Part shown: one piece after another, positions 1 to 9,394 of the stretch | Numbering within the stretch: the first letter of the stretch is position 1 | Layout: each line of letters opens with the position of its first letter | Position numbers and translations under genes: made by a program | Source of the DNA: Mesorhizobium koreense | GTDB lineage: Bacteria > Pseudomonadota > Alphaproteobacteria > Rhizobiales > Rhizobiaceae | Reading direction: 5' to 3' | Length of the DNA stretch: 64,000 nucleotides | NCBI RefSeq assembly: GCF_031656215.1 | Contig: NZ_CP134228.1 | Coordinates: forward strand, 4,049,001 to 4,113,000 | The notes under the pieces: model-generated | Told to the model about the DNA's origin: nothing | The model's database searches: none | The model's input: only the letters and a program-made list of their open reading frames with translations

Positions 1-72
1 CGCGAAAAGGATCAGGTAGAGCGCCGAAAGCCGCGCCGCCGTCGTCTTCATGATGGCGTGCAGCGCCGCCAT
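1..72 (-). CDS. Sensor histidine kinase, N-terminal fragment (runs off the left edge)
   Basis: Only the first codons are in the window. Reading leftward from an ATG at 72 (or a second in-frame ATG at 51) gives a short start followed by Met-Lys-Thr-Thr-Ala-Ala-Arg-Leu and a hydrophobic run typical of the first membrane helix of a sensor kinase. It begins 5 bases after the stop of the OmpR-type regulator, so the two are almost certainly cotranscribed. In rhizobia a response regulator and its kinase commonly follow degP. The kinase identity is inferred from this context, because no catalytic motif is visible. Confidence 0.55.
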   Translation of the reverse strand, partial: MAALHAIMKTTAARLSALYLILFA

Positions 73-77
73 AGAGT

Positions 78-752
78 TTAACCTGCCTTGAGCATGTATC
101 CCGCGCCGCGGATCGTGTGCAGGACGGGCGCGTCGAAGCCCTTCTCGATCTTGCTCCTGAGGCGCGAGACATGCACGTCGATCACATTGGTCTGCGGATC
201 GAAATGGTAGTCCCAGACATTCTCCAGAAGCATGGTGCGGGTCACGACCTGACCGGCATGGCGCATCAGATATTCAAGTAGCCGAAACTCGCGCGGCTGC
301 AGCGTGATCTCTTTGCCTGCGCGCTTCACCGTGTGGGAAAGGCGGTCAAGCTCGAGGTCCCCGGCTCTATAGACTGTCTCCACGTCCTTGCCGGCGGCGC
401 GGCGGTTCAGAACCTCCACGCGCGCGAGCAGTTCGGAGAAAGCATAGGGCTTGGTCAGATAGTCGTCGCCGCCGGCGCGAAGGCCGGTCACGCGGTCGTC
501 CACCTCGCCAAGCGCCGAAAGGATCAGGACGGGGGTGTCGTCGCCATGGGCACGCAGGCCGGCAATGACCGAAAGCCCGTCGCGCTGAGGCAGCATGCGG
601 TCGATGACAAGAACATCGTAATCCCCGTTGCGCGCCAGCGTATATCCCGCCTCACCGTCGCGGGCGAGGTGGGCATTGTGACCCGCCTCCGCGAAAGCCT
701 TTTCAAGATAATCGGCAGCCTCCCGATCGTCCTCGATGACCAGTATCTTCAT
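78..752 (-). CDS. OmpR/PhoB-family response regulator downstream of degP
   Basis: A 224-residue transcriptional regulator. The N-terminal receiver domain has the acidic pair D8-D9, the phosphoacceptor D51 in V-I-D-R-M-L-P, and the conserved Lys in T-K-P-Y. The C-terminal winged-helix domain carries the usual R-x-F-R-L-L-E-Y-L and R-G-x-G-Y signatures. I chose the ATG at 752 because the protein then starts directly with the receiver strand Met-Lys-Ile-Leu-Val. An upstream in-frame ATG at 800 has a better ribosome site (GGGAG 7 bases away) and would add 16 residues, so it remains possible. It lies between degP and a kinase start, an arrangement known in rhizobia. The signal it senses cannot be read from sequence. 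Confidence 0.9.
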   Translation of the reverse strand: MKILVIEDDREAADYLEKAFAEAGHNAHLARDGEAGYTLARNGDYDVLVIDRMLPQRDGLSVIAGLRAHGDDTPVLILSALGEVDDRVTGLRAGGDDYLTKPYAFSELLARVEVLNRRAAGKDVETVYRAGDLELDRLSHTVKRAGKEITLQPREFRLLEYLMRHAGQVVTRTMLLENVWDYHFDPQTNVIDVHVSRLRSKIEKGFDAPVLHTIRGAGYMLKAG

Positions 753-984
753 GGACGTCTTATTCGCCAAATCGCCCGCGTTCGCTGTCTGACTAACCAT
801 GACCGGGTCTCCCTGTCGAGGCTGCTGATTGCAAAGACGGCAGCGGGCGATGGGACCCGCTGCCGCTGGATCGGCAAGAACAATCAACTTACGCCGATCC
901 GGATGCTTCCCCGGGCCCACCCATGGGGGTGTGAGTATGGGCCGGCCGGGGACGCATCCGAGTGTGGGCCGTGTCGGCGGCCTG

Positions 985-2514
985 TCAGCCCTTTGCCACC
1001 GGCAGGGCGACGAACCGGCTGTTGTCGTCACGCATGATCCTGACCAGTACCGCTTTGCGACCGGCCTTGGCTGCTTCCGACGCGGCCTGGTCGACATCCG
1101 AAACGGAGTTCACGTCCTTTGAGTTGACCGCCACGATCACGTCGCCCGCGCGGATGCCGCGGTCGGCCGCGTCACTGTTCGGATCGACATCGGTGACGAC
1201 AAGCCCCTTGCCGTCGTCCGACGGCGTCACCGTCAGGCCGAATTTGTCGAGCGTGTCGGCGGTGTTGTTGTCCTGCTGGTTCGATTTGTCGGCGGAAACC
1301 ATCTTGTCAGGCGCCGGCATATCTCCGAGTTTGACATTGAAGGTCTGGTCCGAGCCATCGCGCCAGACCTTGATCGCGACGGATTTACCGGGATTCATGC
1401 CGCCGATCAGTCGCGCCAGTTCCTTCGGTGAATCGACGGTCTTGCCATCAACCGCAGTGATCACGTCTCCGGCTTTGATCCCCGCAGCCTTGGCCGGACT
1501 ATCACCCTGCGGCTCCGCGACAAGTGCACCTTTCTGGTCGGAAAGGCCGAGAGAGTCCGCAATGTCCTTGGTGACGGGCTGGATCTGCACACCGAGCCAG
1601 CCACGATCGACCTGGCCGTCCTTGATGAGATCCTGGACAACGCCCTTAGCGGTCGAAGCAGGAATGGCAAAGGCGATGCCGACATTGCCGCCTGAAGGCG
1701 AGAAGATCGCGGTATTGATGCCGACGACTTCGCCGTTCATATCGAAGGCGGGCCCGCCGGAATTGCCGTGGTTGACGGCAGCGTCGATCTGGATGAAGTC
1801 GTCATAGGGGCCCGCGCCGATATCGCGGCCGCGCGCCGAGACGATACCCGCCGTGACGGTGCCACCAAGGCCGAACGGGTTGCCTACCGCCACGACCCAG
1901 TCGCCGACGCGGACTTTCGAATCGTCAGCCCACTGGACATAGGTGAACTTCTTGCCCTTGCCGTCGACCTTCAGCACCGCAAGATCGGTGCGCGGATCGG
2001 TGCCGATGAGCTTCGCGTCATATTCCGTACCGTCGTCCATGCGCACTGAAAAGGCGCCGCCGCCTTTCACGACATGGTCGTTGGTGACGAGATAGCCGTC
2101 CTCGGAGATGAAGAAGCCGGAGCCTTGGGCGGTCGGGCGAAGCTTTCCGCCATGGTCGTCATCGTGATGGCGGTGTTTCTGTTGATCCTGGAATTGCTTG
2201 AAGAGGCGCTTCAGCGGGGAATCATCCGGCAGATTGTCGAAGCCGGGGCCGCTGAAGAAGAATTGTGAGCCGTCGGCCGCGGTAGGCTCGACGCGAGACT
2301 TGACCAGCACACTGACCACAGCCGGCGAAACCTGATCGACGACGTCGGCGAAACTCGGCATCGCCTGAGGGGTTTTGACGTACACGGGGTCAGCCAGAAC
2401 GGGAACCGTGTTGGAAACGACGGCGAAGCCGGCGGCGCCGGTCAGCGCAATCGCCGCGGCTGCCGCGAGAAGGCGCTTGCGGATTGCGCCATGGGGAGGG
2501 GTCGGGTTGTTCAT
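985..2514 (-). CDS. degP: DegP/HtrA-type periplasmic serine protease
   Basis: A 509-residue Do-like protease for periplasmic protein quality control. The sequence shows an N-terminal hydrophobic signal (about residues 14-40), a trypsin-like domain with catalytic H147 (T-N-D-H-V-V), D177 (D-L-A-V-L) and S252 (G-N-S-G-G-P), and two PDZ domains in the C-terminal half. A His/Asp-rich stretch near residues 113-121 interrupts the LA loop. The ATG at 2514 is preferred because it is followed at once by the signal peptide and has a GAGG about 10 bases upstream; the frame stays open to 2586. It sits downstream of the ccm operon, as in Rhizobium and Sinorhizobium, with the response regulator after it. 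Confidence 0.95.
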   Translation of the reverse strand: MNNPTPPHGAIRKRLLAAAAAIALTGAAGFAVVSNTVPVLADPVYVKTPQAMPSFADVVDQVSPAVVSVLVKSRVEPTAADGSQFFFSGPGFDNLPDDSPLKRLFKQFQDQQKHRHHDDDHGGKLRPTAQGSGFFISEDGYLVTNDHVVKGGGAFSVRMDDGTEYDAKLIGTDPRTDLAVLKVDGKGKKFTYVQWADDSKVRVGDWVVAVGNPFGLGGTVTAGIVSARGRDIGAGPYDDFIQIDAAVNHGNSGGPAFDMNGEVVGINTAIFSPSGGNVGIAFAIPASTAKGVVQDLIKDGQVDRGWLGVQIQPVTKDIADSLGLSDQKGALVAEPQGDSPAKAAGIKAGDVITAVDGKTVDSPKELARLIGGMNPGKSVAIKVWRDGSDQTFNVKLGDMPAPDKMVSADKSNQQDNNTADTLDKFGLTVTPSDDGKGLVVTDVDPNSDAADRGIRAGDVIVAVNSKDVNSVSDVDQAASEAAKAGRKAVLVRIMRDDNSRFVALPVAKG

Positions 2515-2665
2515 CTTGTCGTGTCCTCTTCTCTGTGAGACGCGGTGTAATGCATCTTGTAGAGAGACAGATAGGGCACACGACATTACGATGCCGTTTC
2601 CGGCGAATGAAATTTTCGTAATGGTATCAAGAGGCAGGAACCAGGCCCCGCGCGGTTGCCAGGGA

Positions 2666-3136
2666 TCATTCCCGGCCGGAGAGGATCGCGTCCAGTTCCT
2701 TCTTCTCCTCGCTCGAAAGCGGCGGGGACGTATCCCGGCGACGGCGGGCGCCTAGGAGCATGAACAGTCCACCAGCAAGGAGCAGCACGACAGGCGTGCC
2801 CCATAGCGCGGCGTTACGCAGGTCGAAGCGTGGCTTCAGAAGGACGAATTCGCCATAGCGGGCTACGATATAGGCGAGAGCCTGCTTGTCGGTATCGCCC
2901 TTCTTGATGCGGTCGCGGACTAGTACGCGCAGGTCGTGGGCAAGATCCGCGCTGGAATCGTCGATCGATTCATTCTGGCAGACGAGGCAACGAAGCTCCC
3001 TTGAAAGCGCCCTTGCCCGTGCCTCAAGCGCCGGGTCGGAGAGCATCTCGTCGGGCCGCACGGCCCATGCCTGTGTCACGCCGGCCGATAGCGCCAGCGT
3101 GGCGGCAAGGCAGAGCGCCCGCAGCACCTGCCTCAC
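2666..3136 (-). CDS. ccmH: Cytochrome c maturation protein CcmH/CycL
   Basis: A 156-residue membrane-anchored thiol oxidoreductase that prepares the apocytochrome c CXXCH motif for heme attachment. It has a signal peptide (residues 1-25), the diagnostic L-R-C-L-V-C-Q-N motif with C50 and C53, and a C-terminal membrane helix (about residues 112-128). The length fits the alphaproteobacterial CycL form, which lacks the fused TPR domain; that part is the separate CcmI here. Its start overlaps the ccmF stop by four bases (ATGA), which indicates translational coupling. It is the last gene of the ccmI-E-F-H operon. Confidence 0.95.
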   Translation of the reverse strand: MRQVLRALCLAATLALSAGVTQAWAVRPDEMLSDPALEARARALSRELRCLVCQNESIDDSSADLAHDLRVLVRDRIKKGDTDKQALAYIVARYGEFVLLKPRFDLRNAALWGTPVVLLLAGGLFMLLGARRRRDTSPPLSSEEKKELDAILSGRE

Positions 3137-5121
3137 GACGGGCTCTCCGCCAGCTTCGTGGCCACCTTGCGCCGCCGCGATGGCGCGCCGACACGAAGGC
3201 GCCTGTCAAGAAGCGAGATGGCGGCACCCAGCATCATCACGACTCCGCCCAGCCAGATCAACAGGACGAGCGGTTTCCACCAGGCGCGCACGACCATGGC
3301 GCCGCTCGCGTCTGGATCGCCGAGCGACACGTAGAGTTGGCCAAGGCCGAAGGTACGAATACCGGCCTCGGTGGTCGGCATCTGTCTTGCCGGGAAAAAG
3401 CGTTTGGAGGAGGCAATCTTGCCGAGCGATACGCCGCTGGGGGACATGATATCGAAGACGCCACGGCTCTCGGTGAAATTCGGGCCTTGTCCGGCTTTCA
3501 TGCCCTCGAAATGCAGCACATAGCCCGAAACAGTGAGATTATCGCCGGGATTGAGCGCCACGATCTTCTCGCCCTGGAACGTGGTCACGCTGACAATGCC
3601 AAGCAATGTCAGCCCGAGTCCCATATGTGCAAGCGCGGTCCCGAAGACCGAGCGCGGCAGTCCGGCAAAGCGTCGCCATGCCACGTTCGCCGGGACTGTG
3701 CCAACGCCCGAGCGCAGAACAAGATCGGTGAGAGCGCCGAGCAGAAGCCAGGCCGTCAGGCCGATACCGCACGCGGCTAGAACCGCGGCGCGGTCAACTA
3801 AGAGGAGCACGCACATGCCGACGAACAGAGCACCGGCGAAGGCGGCGAACAGGCGTTGGCCGGCGGCGTAGAGATCACCACGCTTCCAGGCCAGCATCGG
3901 CCCGAACGGCACAGCGAAGAGAAGCGGCACCATCAGGGGCACGAAGGTCAATTCGAAGAAGGGCGCACCGACAGAAATCCGATCCTTGCTGAGCGCCTCG
4001 ATGACGAGCGGATAAAGCGTGCCCACCAGGACGGTCGCAGCGGCGGTCGTCAGGAACAGATTGTTGAGGACGAGCGCGCCCTCGCGCGAGATCGGATGGA
4101 ACAAGCCACCGCTCGTCAGCGTGTTGGCGCGAAAGGCGAAGAGCGCGAGGGAACCGCCGATGAAGAGCGTCAAGATGCACAGGATGAAGATGCCCCGGCT
4201 CGGATCGGTGGCGAAGGCGTGAACGGAAGTAAGCACGCCGGAGCGGACAAGGAAAGTACCGAGAAGCGAGAAGGAGAAGGTGAGGACCGCTAGCAGGATG
4301 GTCCATATCTTCAGCGCCGACCGCTTCTCCATCACCAGCGCCGAGTGCAAGAGCGCCGTTCCCGCCAGCCACGGCATGAACGAAGCGTTCTCGACGGGGT
4401 CCCAGAACCAGAAGCCGCCCCAGCCAAGCTCGTAATAGGCCCAGTAGGAGCCCATCGAGATGCCACCGGTCAGGCAGAGCCAGGCGAGCAGCGTCCAGGG
4501 CCTGACCCAGCGCGCCCATGCCGCGTCGATACGTCCCTCTATCAAGGCCGCGACCGCGAAAGAAAACGAGATCGAGAAGCCGACATAGCCGAGATAGAGA
4601 AGCGGCGGATGCACTGCGAGACCCAAATCCTGCAAGATGGGATTGAGTTCTCGACCCTCGATCGGCGCCGGGTTCAGTCGGGTGAACGGATTGGACGTGG
4701 TCAGGATGAAGAGGAAGAATGCGGCGCCGATCCAGCCCTGAACGGAAAGGACCGTCGCCTTGAGCGAAGGCGGGAGATTGCCGCCGAACAACGCGACCAG
4801 AGAGCCGAACAGGGTCAGGATCAGAACCCACAGAAGCATCGAGCCTTCGTGGTTTCCCCATGTTCCGGTGATCTTGTAGATCAATGGCTGGAGCGAATGC
4901 GAGTTTTCCCAGACATTGGCGACCGAGAAGTCGGATTGCACGTAGGCTGCGACCAGGGCGGCGAAGGAGAGGGCCGTAAGCAGGAAACCGGCTATCGCGG
5001 CCGGTACCCCTACCGCCATCAGGCGTTCGTCGCCGATGCGCGCGCCGGTGATCGGCACGAGGGACTGCACCAGTGCCATGGCGAATGCGAGAACGAGTGC
5101 GAAATGTCCGGTTTCTACCAT
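3133..5121 (-). CDS. ccmF: Heme lyase CcmF/CycK
   Basis: A 662-residue multi-pass inner-membrane protein, the core of the system I heme lyase that ligates heme to apocytochrome c. The tryptophan-rich WWD-type segment (W-G-G-F-W-F-W-D-P-V-E-N) is present about one third into the protein, with many hydrophobic helices before and after it. The length is normal for CycK. It lies 8 bases downstream of ccmE and overlaps ccmH by four bases. No internal break is seen. Confidence 0.96.
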   Translation of the reverse strand: MVETGHFALVLAFAMALVQSLVPITGARIGDERLMAVGVPAAIAGFLLTALSFAALVAAYVQSDFSVANVWENSHSLQPLIYKITGTWGNHEGSMLLWVLILTLFGSLVALFGGNLPPSLKATVLSVQGWIGAAFFLFILTTSNPFTRLNPAPIEGRELNPILQDLGLAVHPPLLYLGYVGFSISFSFAVAALIEGRIDAAWARWVRPWTLLAWLCLTGGISMGSYWAYYELGWGGFWFWDPVENASFMPWLAGTALLHSALVMEKRSALKIWTILLAVLTFSFSLLGTFLVRSGVLTSVHAFATDPSRGIFILCILTLFIGGSLALFAFRANTLTSGGLFHPISREGALVLNNLFLTTAAATVLVGTLYPLVIEALSKDRISVGAPFFELTFVPLMVPLLFAVPFGPMLAWKRGDLYAAGQRLFAAFAGALFVGMCVLLLVDRAAVLAACGIGLTAWLLLGALTDLVLRSGVGTVPANVAWRRFAGLPRSVFGTALAHMGLGLTLLGIVSVTTFQGEKIVALNPGDNLTVSGYVLHFEGMKAGQGPNFTESRGVFDIMSPSGVSLGKIASSKRFFPARQMPTTEAGIRTFGLGQLYVSLGDPDASGAMVVRAWWKPLVLLIWLGGVVMMLGAAISLLDRRLRVGAPSRRRKVATKLAESPS

Positions 5122-5129
5122 ATGTGTTC

Positions 5130-5564
5130 TCAGTCCGGCTGCCAGACGCCCTTTTCCTTCAGGCCCTCGGCGACTTCCTTGGGCATATAGCGCTCGTCAT
5201 GCTTGGCAAGGACGCTGTCGGCTACGAACTCACCGTCCGAGCGGAACGAGCCCTCGGTGACGACCCCCTGCCCTTCCCTGAAAAGATCGGGAAGAATGCC
5301 AGTATAGGTCACCTTGACCGTGTCCTTGTCATCGGTGACGCCGAAGGCGATCTCCGCACCTTTCCCATGAACGATGCTGCCCTTCGCCACCAATCCGCCG
5401 AGGCGGATGCGTTGTCCCGGTTCGACCGAGGCCGTCTTCAGATCGGACGGCATGTAGAAATACGAAGCCTTCTGCCCGAGCGCCACGAAGGTGAGCGTCG
5501 TCGCCGCACCGAGGAAGAAAAGCGCGCCAGCGATCACCGAGAGACGCTTTTGCTTGCGCGTCAT
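5130..5564 (-). CDS. ccmE: Heme chaperone CcmE/CycJ
   Basis: A 144-residue periplasmic heme chaperone anchored by one N-terminal helix (residues 8-30). It carries heme from CcmABC to the CcmF/CcmH/CcmI lyase. The covalent heme-binding histidine H122 and the axial tyrosine Y126 are present in L-A-K-H-D-E-R-Y-M-P. The beta-barrel segment (residues 48-118, with R-I-R-L-G-G) matches the family. It is spaced 4 bases from ccmI and 8 bases from ccmF. The ccmABC genes are not in this window. Confidence 0.96.
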   Translation of the reverse strand: MTRKQKRLSVIAGALFFLGAATTLTFVALGQKASYFYMPSDLKTASVEPGQRIRLGGLVAKGSIVHGKGAEIAFGVTDDKDTVKVTYTGILPDLFREGQGVVTEGSFRSDGEFVADSVLAKHDERYMPKEVAEGLKEKGVWQPD

Positions 5565-5568
5565 CCTG

Positions 5569-6690
5569 TCACTCCGTCCGCGTCAGGCCGAGGGAAATGG
5601 CGAATTTGTCGAGTTCCTTCGCCGCATCACTGCCCGCGCCGAGCGCCGCCATGCCTCGCTTGCGGGCATCCTCGGCCTCCGCCTTCTTTCCCAGAACCAT
5701 GTAGGAGCGAACGAGCCGTCTCCAACCGTCCGGATTGTCGGGCTTTTTACGCAACTCGTCATCGAGCCGCGATACCATGGTTTCTATCATGGCGTCGCGG
5801 TCACCCGCCGACATGGAGGCGGCAGCGGTCATTTGATCCTGCGTCGGGCCGGGCATTGCGGCCGGCTGCTTGTCGACGGCGGCAAGCGCCTGTTCGGCGG
5901 CGGCTCGCCAGGGCGAATTCTGTGGAAGATCGGCGAGCATGGCGTTCCACCCCCTGGCCGCCTCGCCCGTTTTGCCTTCCTGGGCTTGAGCGGTGGCGAG
6001 GAAAAAACGGGCCTTGGCGTTCCCGGGATCAAGTGTAAGCGCTTTTTCGAAGGAGGCTTCGGCTTCGGCCGAGACCATCCCACCCTGTTCGGCCGCGAGC
6101 GCCTCGCCGAGGCCAGCCTCACGCGTGGCGCTGGAACCGTCGAGCCTGATTGCGGTGCGATACGCGTTGGCGGCGTCCGCGAAACGGCTCATGCGGACAT
6201 AGATCGGCGCCAGCACATCCCAGCCGCGGAAGTCGGAAGGCACTTCCGCCAAATGATGCTCGGCGCGCGCGACAAGTTCGTCGATAGTAGAATTGGCGGG
6301 GTTCTTGGCGAGACGGGCGGCGAGTGGCTCGGACGGGAGATCGGGGGAGCCGAGCACGCCATAGAAACTCCAACTCACCAGCGGCACGGCGAGCACGGCC
6401 GCGCTGGCAAGCAAGCGCCCGCTTCTACCGCGGACGATTGGTTTGTCACCCTTTTCCGCTTTGCCCGCGCGAAGGATGCGACGGGCGATCTCGGCGCGTG
6501 CCTCTTCGGCCTCCACCGGCCGGATCAAGCCCCTGCCGGTATCACGATCGAGTTCGGAAAGCTGATCGCGATAGACTTCGATGTCGTAGGCGTCGGCGTC
6601 CGCCGCGCGCCGCTCCGCACGCAACATGGGAAACAGTATCGCCAGAGAGGCGCCCAGCGTAAGAAGCGCGGCAACGACCCAGAACCACAT
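5569..6690 (-). CDS. ccmI: Cytochrome c biogenesis protein CcmI/CycH
   Basis: A 373-residue protein with two N-terminal membrane helices flanking a cytoplasmic loop, and a periplasmic TPR-like region that holds apocytochrome c for the heme lyase. The loop has the family signature in which Glu/Asp-rich helices are followed by L-S-E-L-D-R-D. Helical repeats occur around residues 140-260 (W-D-V-L-A-P-I-Y, N-A-K-A-R-F-F-L-A) and again near the C terminus (W-R-R-L-V-R-S-Y). It is first in the ccmI-E-F-H operon; the 90-base gap upstream probably holds the operon promoter, but no clear hexamers stand out. Confidence 0.93.
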   Translation of the reverse strand: MWFWVVAALLTLGASLAILFPMLRAERRAADADAYDIEVYRDQLSELDRDTGRGLIRPVEAEEARAEIARRILRAGKAEKGDKPIVRGRSGRLLASAAVLAVPLVSWSFYGVLGSPDLPSEPLAARLAKNPANSTIDELVARAEHHLAEVPSDFRGWDVLAPIYVRMSRFADAANAYRTAIRLDGSSATREAGLGEALAAEQGGMVSAEAEASFEKALTLDPGNAKARFFLATAQAQEGKTGEAARGWNAMLADLPQNSPWRAAAEQALAAVDKQPAAMPGPTQDQMTAAASMSAGDRDAMIETMVSRLDDELRKKPDNPDGWRRLVRSYMVLGKKAEAEDARKRGMAALGAGSDAAKELDKFAISLGLTRTE

Positions 6691-6781
6691 GCCGGTTCAA
6701 TAGCCGCAGGGCATGGTAAAGCCAACAGCACTCGCCTGCGGCGATTTGGCGGGCGGAAGATCGATACCGGGTTGGCCGGCG

Positions 6782-7225
6782 TCAGGTAAGCGGCGTCCAA
6801 CTTCCGTCCGGATTGCGGCAAGCCGTGCCTTTGGCAGTATGCGCGGCCTGGCCCGAATAGACTGTATCGGAATATTGCCGGCAGTTTTGCGAGCCTACCT
6901 GGTAGGGTGGCCCGGCCGTCACTTCTCCGTGAAGGTCGGAAGTCTTGCCCTGCCAAGCCACTTTCTGGCCACTCGGCGTGTATTCGAGCGCCTTGTATTC
7001 CGCTTCAAGCGCGGCGCGTCGATCCTTCGATGTGAACCCGGAGCCGATCGGACCCCCGACGAGCCCACCGGCCATGGCGTCGAGGATCGGATTGCCTGTG
7101 CGCGGCCCGGCATAGGCCGCTATAGCCGGGTTGGCAGCCGCGGAAACCTTGGCACGTGGCGACCCGCAACCCGAAACGAGCGCCATCGCAATCGCGCATC
7201 CGACCCCTACAAGCCCTCTGATCAC
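6782..7225 (-). CDS. Surface-antigen-like lipoprotein (RT0821/Lpp0805-type, glycine zipper)
   Basis: A predicted 147-residue lipoprotein. The GTG at 7225 is chosen because an AGGAAG ribosome site lies just upstream, and the product then begins with a signal peptide ending in a lipobox (L-V-S-G-C). The mature part has a short Gly-rich segment (M-A-G-G-L-V-G-G-P-I-G-S-G) and a C-terminal domain with C-R-Q-Y-S-D-T-V and G-T-A-C-R-N-P-D-G-S-W. Paired cysteines and a W near the end are typical of the rickettsial 17-kDa-like surface protein group. It lies between feuQ and the ccm operon. Its function is unknown; an outer-membrane structural role is inferred. Confidence 0.8.
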   Translation of the reverse strand: MIRGLVGVGCAIAMALVSGCGSPRAKVSAAANPAIAAYAGPRTGNPILDAMAGGLVGGPIGSGFTSKDRRAALEAEYKALEYTPSGQKVAWQGKTSDLHGEVTAGPPYQVGSQNCRQYSDTVYSGQAAHTAKGTACRNPDGSWTPLT

Positions 7226-7322
7226 CAAATGCCGCTTCCTCTCACGAACCAATCGCCCGCCGCCTGATTCATGCAATCAGATTTTGGCCCTTATCGCACT
7301 GCAACACAAGCAAGTCGAACGT

Positions 7323-8690
7323 TCAGGCGGCCGGCAGCCGTACAACTACCTTGAGGCCGCCAGGTTCCGCGCGGCCGAGTTCAAGCGTCCCGCCATATTC
7401 CTCCACCAGGTCCGAGACGATGGCGAGACCAAGGCCCGAGCCGGGCTTGGTCTCGTCCAGCCGCTTTCCGCGCTTCAATGCCTCCGCCGCTCTTTCAGGC
7501 GGGATTCCGGGCCCGTCATCCTCGATGACAAGCGTTGCCGTCCCATCCCTATTGGACGCATCCGACGCGCGTAGCGAAATCGATACCTCGCTTCGGGCCC
7601 ATTTCATGGCGTTTTCGAGGAGATTGCCGGCGATTTCCTCGAAATCCTCGGTTTCGCCGGCAAAGACGACCTGGCCTTCCGGTAGATCGAGCCCGATCCT
7701 GATATCCGGATTGAGCTTGACCATTACCCTCACCAGCCGCTGCAAGGGGTGTGAGAGGGGGGTTCGGAAGACGATGCTGTCGCGTTGCGCTGCAATGCGA
7801 GCACGGCGCAGATAATGGTCGACCTGCTGCTGCATTGCGGCAGTCTGCTCGATCACCAACTTGCCCCGCTTGCCTCCGATCGCACGACCCTCGTTCTGGA
7901 GAACGGCTATCGGCGTCTTCAGCGAATGCGCCAAGTTTCCTACCTGCAATCGAGATCGCTCGATCATACGCCGGCTGTTGTCGATCAGCGCGTTGGTTTC
8001 GATTGCAAGCGGCTCGATCTCGGCGGGAAAATCGCCGTCAAGTCGCTGCGCGGAGCCCTCGCGGACGCGCTGGAGCGATTGTCTGACCCTGTCGAGCGGG
8101 CGAAGGCCGAGCAGTATGGCGATGGCATTGATCAAGATCATGCCGATGCCGAACAGCGATAGATAGAGATAGACCCGATGCTGGAAACTATCGATCTCGG
8201 CCAGCAATTCGTTGCGGTTGCCGGTCACGAGGAAGCGCGCGACGCGGTTGTTCGTGTCGAGGACGACCTCGCTTTCCAACACTTCCAGCCGGTCTCCACC
8301 CGGGCCTCTCACACGATAGTTACGCCGGAAATCCGCATCGAAGGGGGTAGCCCTCCTTGGTCCGGGAATGGATCCCGTAAGCGAGGGCGAGCGAAGATCG
8401 CCGTGGAGCCCACCCGAAACAGACGTGACCGACCAATACCACCCCGAACCCGGTTCGCTGAAGCGCAAATCCCCTAAGTCAGGGCTACCAGACAACGTGC
8501 CGTCATTCGAGACGCTGACGGAACTGACCAGATTGAAGAGGTGCGCTGAGAGGAGAGTGCGGAAACTGCGCACGCTCGACCGGTAATAAAGCGCCGAGAT
8601 GACCGTGCCGATGATGACCAGCGTTATGATCGCCCACAGGGTCGAGAAGGCAATGACGCGGAAGGCTACCGAACGGGGGCCGAGGTTCAC
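7323..8690 (-). CDS. feuQ: Sensor histidine kinase FeuQ
   Basis: A 455-residue membrane kinase with a GTG start. Helices at about residues 9-34 and 173-195 flank a periplasmic sensor domain. These are followed by a linker, the phospho-histidine H255 in N-L-A-H-S-L-K-T-P, and an ATPase domain with N-L-L-E-N-A, D-D-G-P-G-I-P and G-S-G-L-G-L-A-I boxes. It sits 28 bases downstream of feuP. In Sinorhizobium meliloti FeuQ acts with FeuP as an osmosensory pair controlling cyclic glucan export (ndvA). The gene symbol rests on this domain plan and on the feuN-feuP-feuQ-ccm-degP synteny. Confidence 0.9.
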   Translation of the reverse strand: MNLGPRSVAFRVIAFSTLWAIITLVIIGTVISALYYRSSVRSFRTLLSAHLFNLVSSVSVSNDGTLSGSPDLGDLRFSEPGSGWYWSVTSVSGGLHGDLRSPSLTGSIPGPRRATPFDADFRRNYRVRGPGGDRLEVLESEVVLDTNNRVARFLVTGNRNELLAEIDSFQHRVYLYLSLFGIGMILINAIAILLGLRPLDRVRQSLQRVREGSAQRLDGDFPAEIEPLAIETNALIDNSRRMIERSRLQVGNLAHSLKTPIAVLQNEGRAIGGKRGKLVIEQTAAMQQQVDHYLRRARIAAQRDSIVFRTPLSHPLQRLVRVMVKLNPDIRIGLDLPEGQVVFAGETEDFEEIAGNLLENAMKWARSEVSISLRASDASNRDGTATLVIEDDGPGIPPERAAEALKRGKRLDETKPGSGLGLAIVSDLVEEYGGTLELGRAEPGGLKVVVRLPAA

Positions 8691-8718
8691 GGACGGATGC
8701 GCCTTCTGCGAGCGATGC

Positions 8719-9387
8719 TCATGAAGAAGCCGGCTCGCGCATACGATAGCCCATGCCGCGCACCGTCTCGATCAGATCGACGCCCATCTTCTTGCGCAGC
8801 CTGCCGACGAACACTTCTATCGTGTTGGAATCGCGATCGAAATCCTGGTCGTAGAGATGCTCGACGAGTTCGGTGCGCGAAACCACCTCGCCCATATGAT
8901 GCATCAGATAGGCGAGTAGGCGGAATTCGTGAGAAGTGAGCTTCAGCGGCTTGCCGTCGATGTCGGCCTTGGAAGCCTTTGTGTCGAGCCGGAGCGGCCC
9001 ACATCCTAGTTCGGAAGATGCGTGGCCGGCGGCGCGTCGGATCAGGGCGCGCAGGCGCGCCAGCACCTCCTCGATATGGAAGGGCTTGGCGACATAATCG
9101 TCCGCGCCGGCGTCGATGCCGGCCACCTTATCGCTCCAGCGGTCGCGCGCCGTAAGCATCAGCACGGGCATCTTGCGGCCGTCGCGGCGCCAGCGCTCCA
9201 CGACGCTGATGCCGTCCATCTGCGGCAGGCCTATATCCAGGACGACGGCGTCGTAGGGCTCCGTATCGCCGAGGAAGTGCCCCTCCTCACCATCATAGGC
9301 CCGGTCCACGACATAACCGGCATCGGCAAATGCTTCGGCGAGTTGCCGGTTAAGATCCTTGTCGTCCTCGACGATCAATACGCGCAT
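8719..9387 (-). CDS. feuP: Response regulator FeuP (OmpR family)
   Basis: A 222-residue response regulator. The receiver has the D8-D9 acidic pair, phosphoacceptor D51 (V-V-L-D-I-G-L-P) and the Lys of A-K-P-F. The C-terminal winged helix contains T-S-H-E-F-R-L-L-A-Y-L and R-G-M-G-Y-R-M. It lies between the small secreted protein FeuN (7 bases upstream) and the kinase FeuQ. In S. meliloti FeuP activates genes for adaptation to low osmolarity, including the cyclic glucan exporter ndvA, and is needed for symbiosis. The same role here is inferred from synteny. Confidence 0.92.
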   Translation of the reverse strand: MRVLIVEDDKDLNRQLAEAFADAGYVVDRAYDGEEGHFLGDTEPYDAVVLDIGLPQMDGISVVERWRRDGRKMPVLMLTARDRWSDKVAGIDAGADDYVAKPFHIEEVLARLRALIRRAAGHASSELGCGPLRLDTKASKADIDGKPLKLTSHEFRLLAYLMHHMGEVVSRTELVEHLYDQDFDRDSNTIEVFVGRLRKKMGVDLIETVRGMGYRMREPASS

Positions 9388-9394
9388 GATTTAG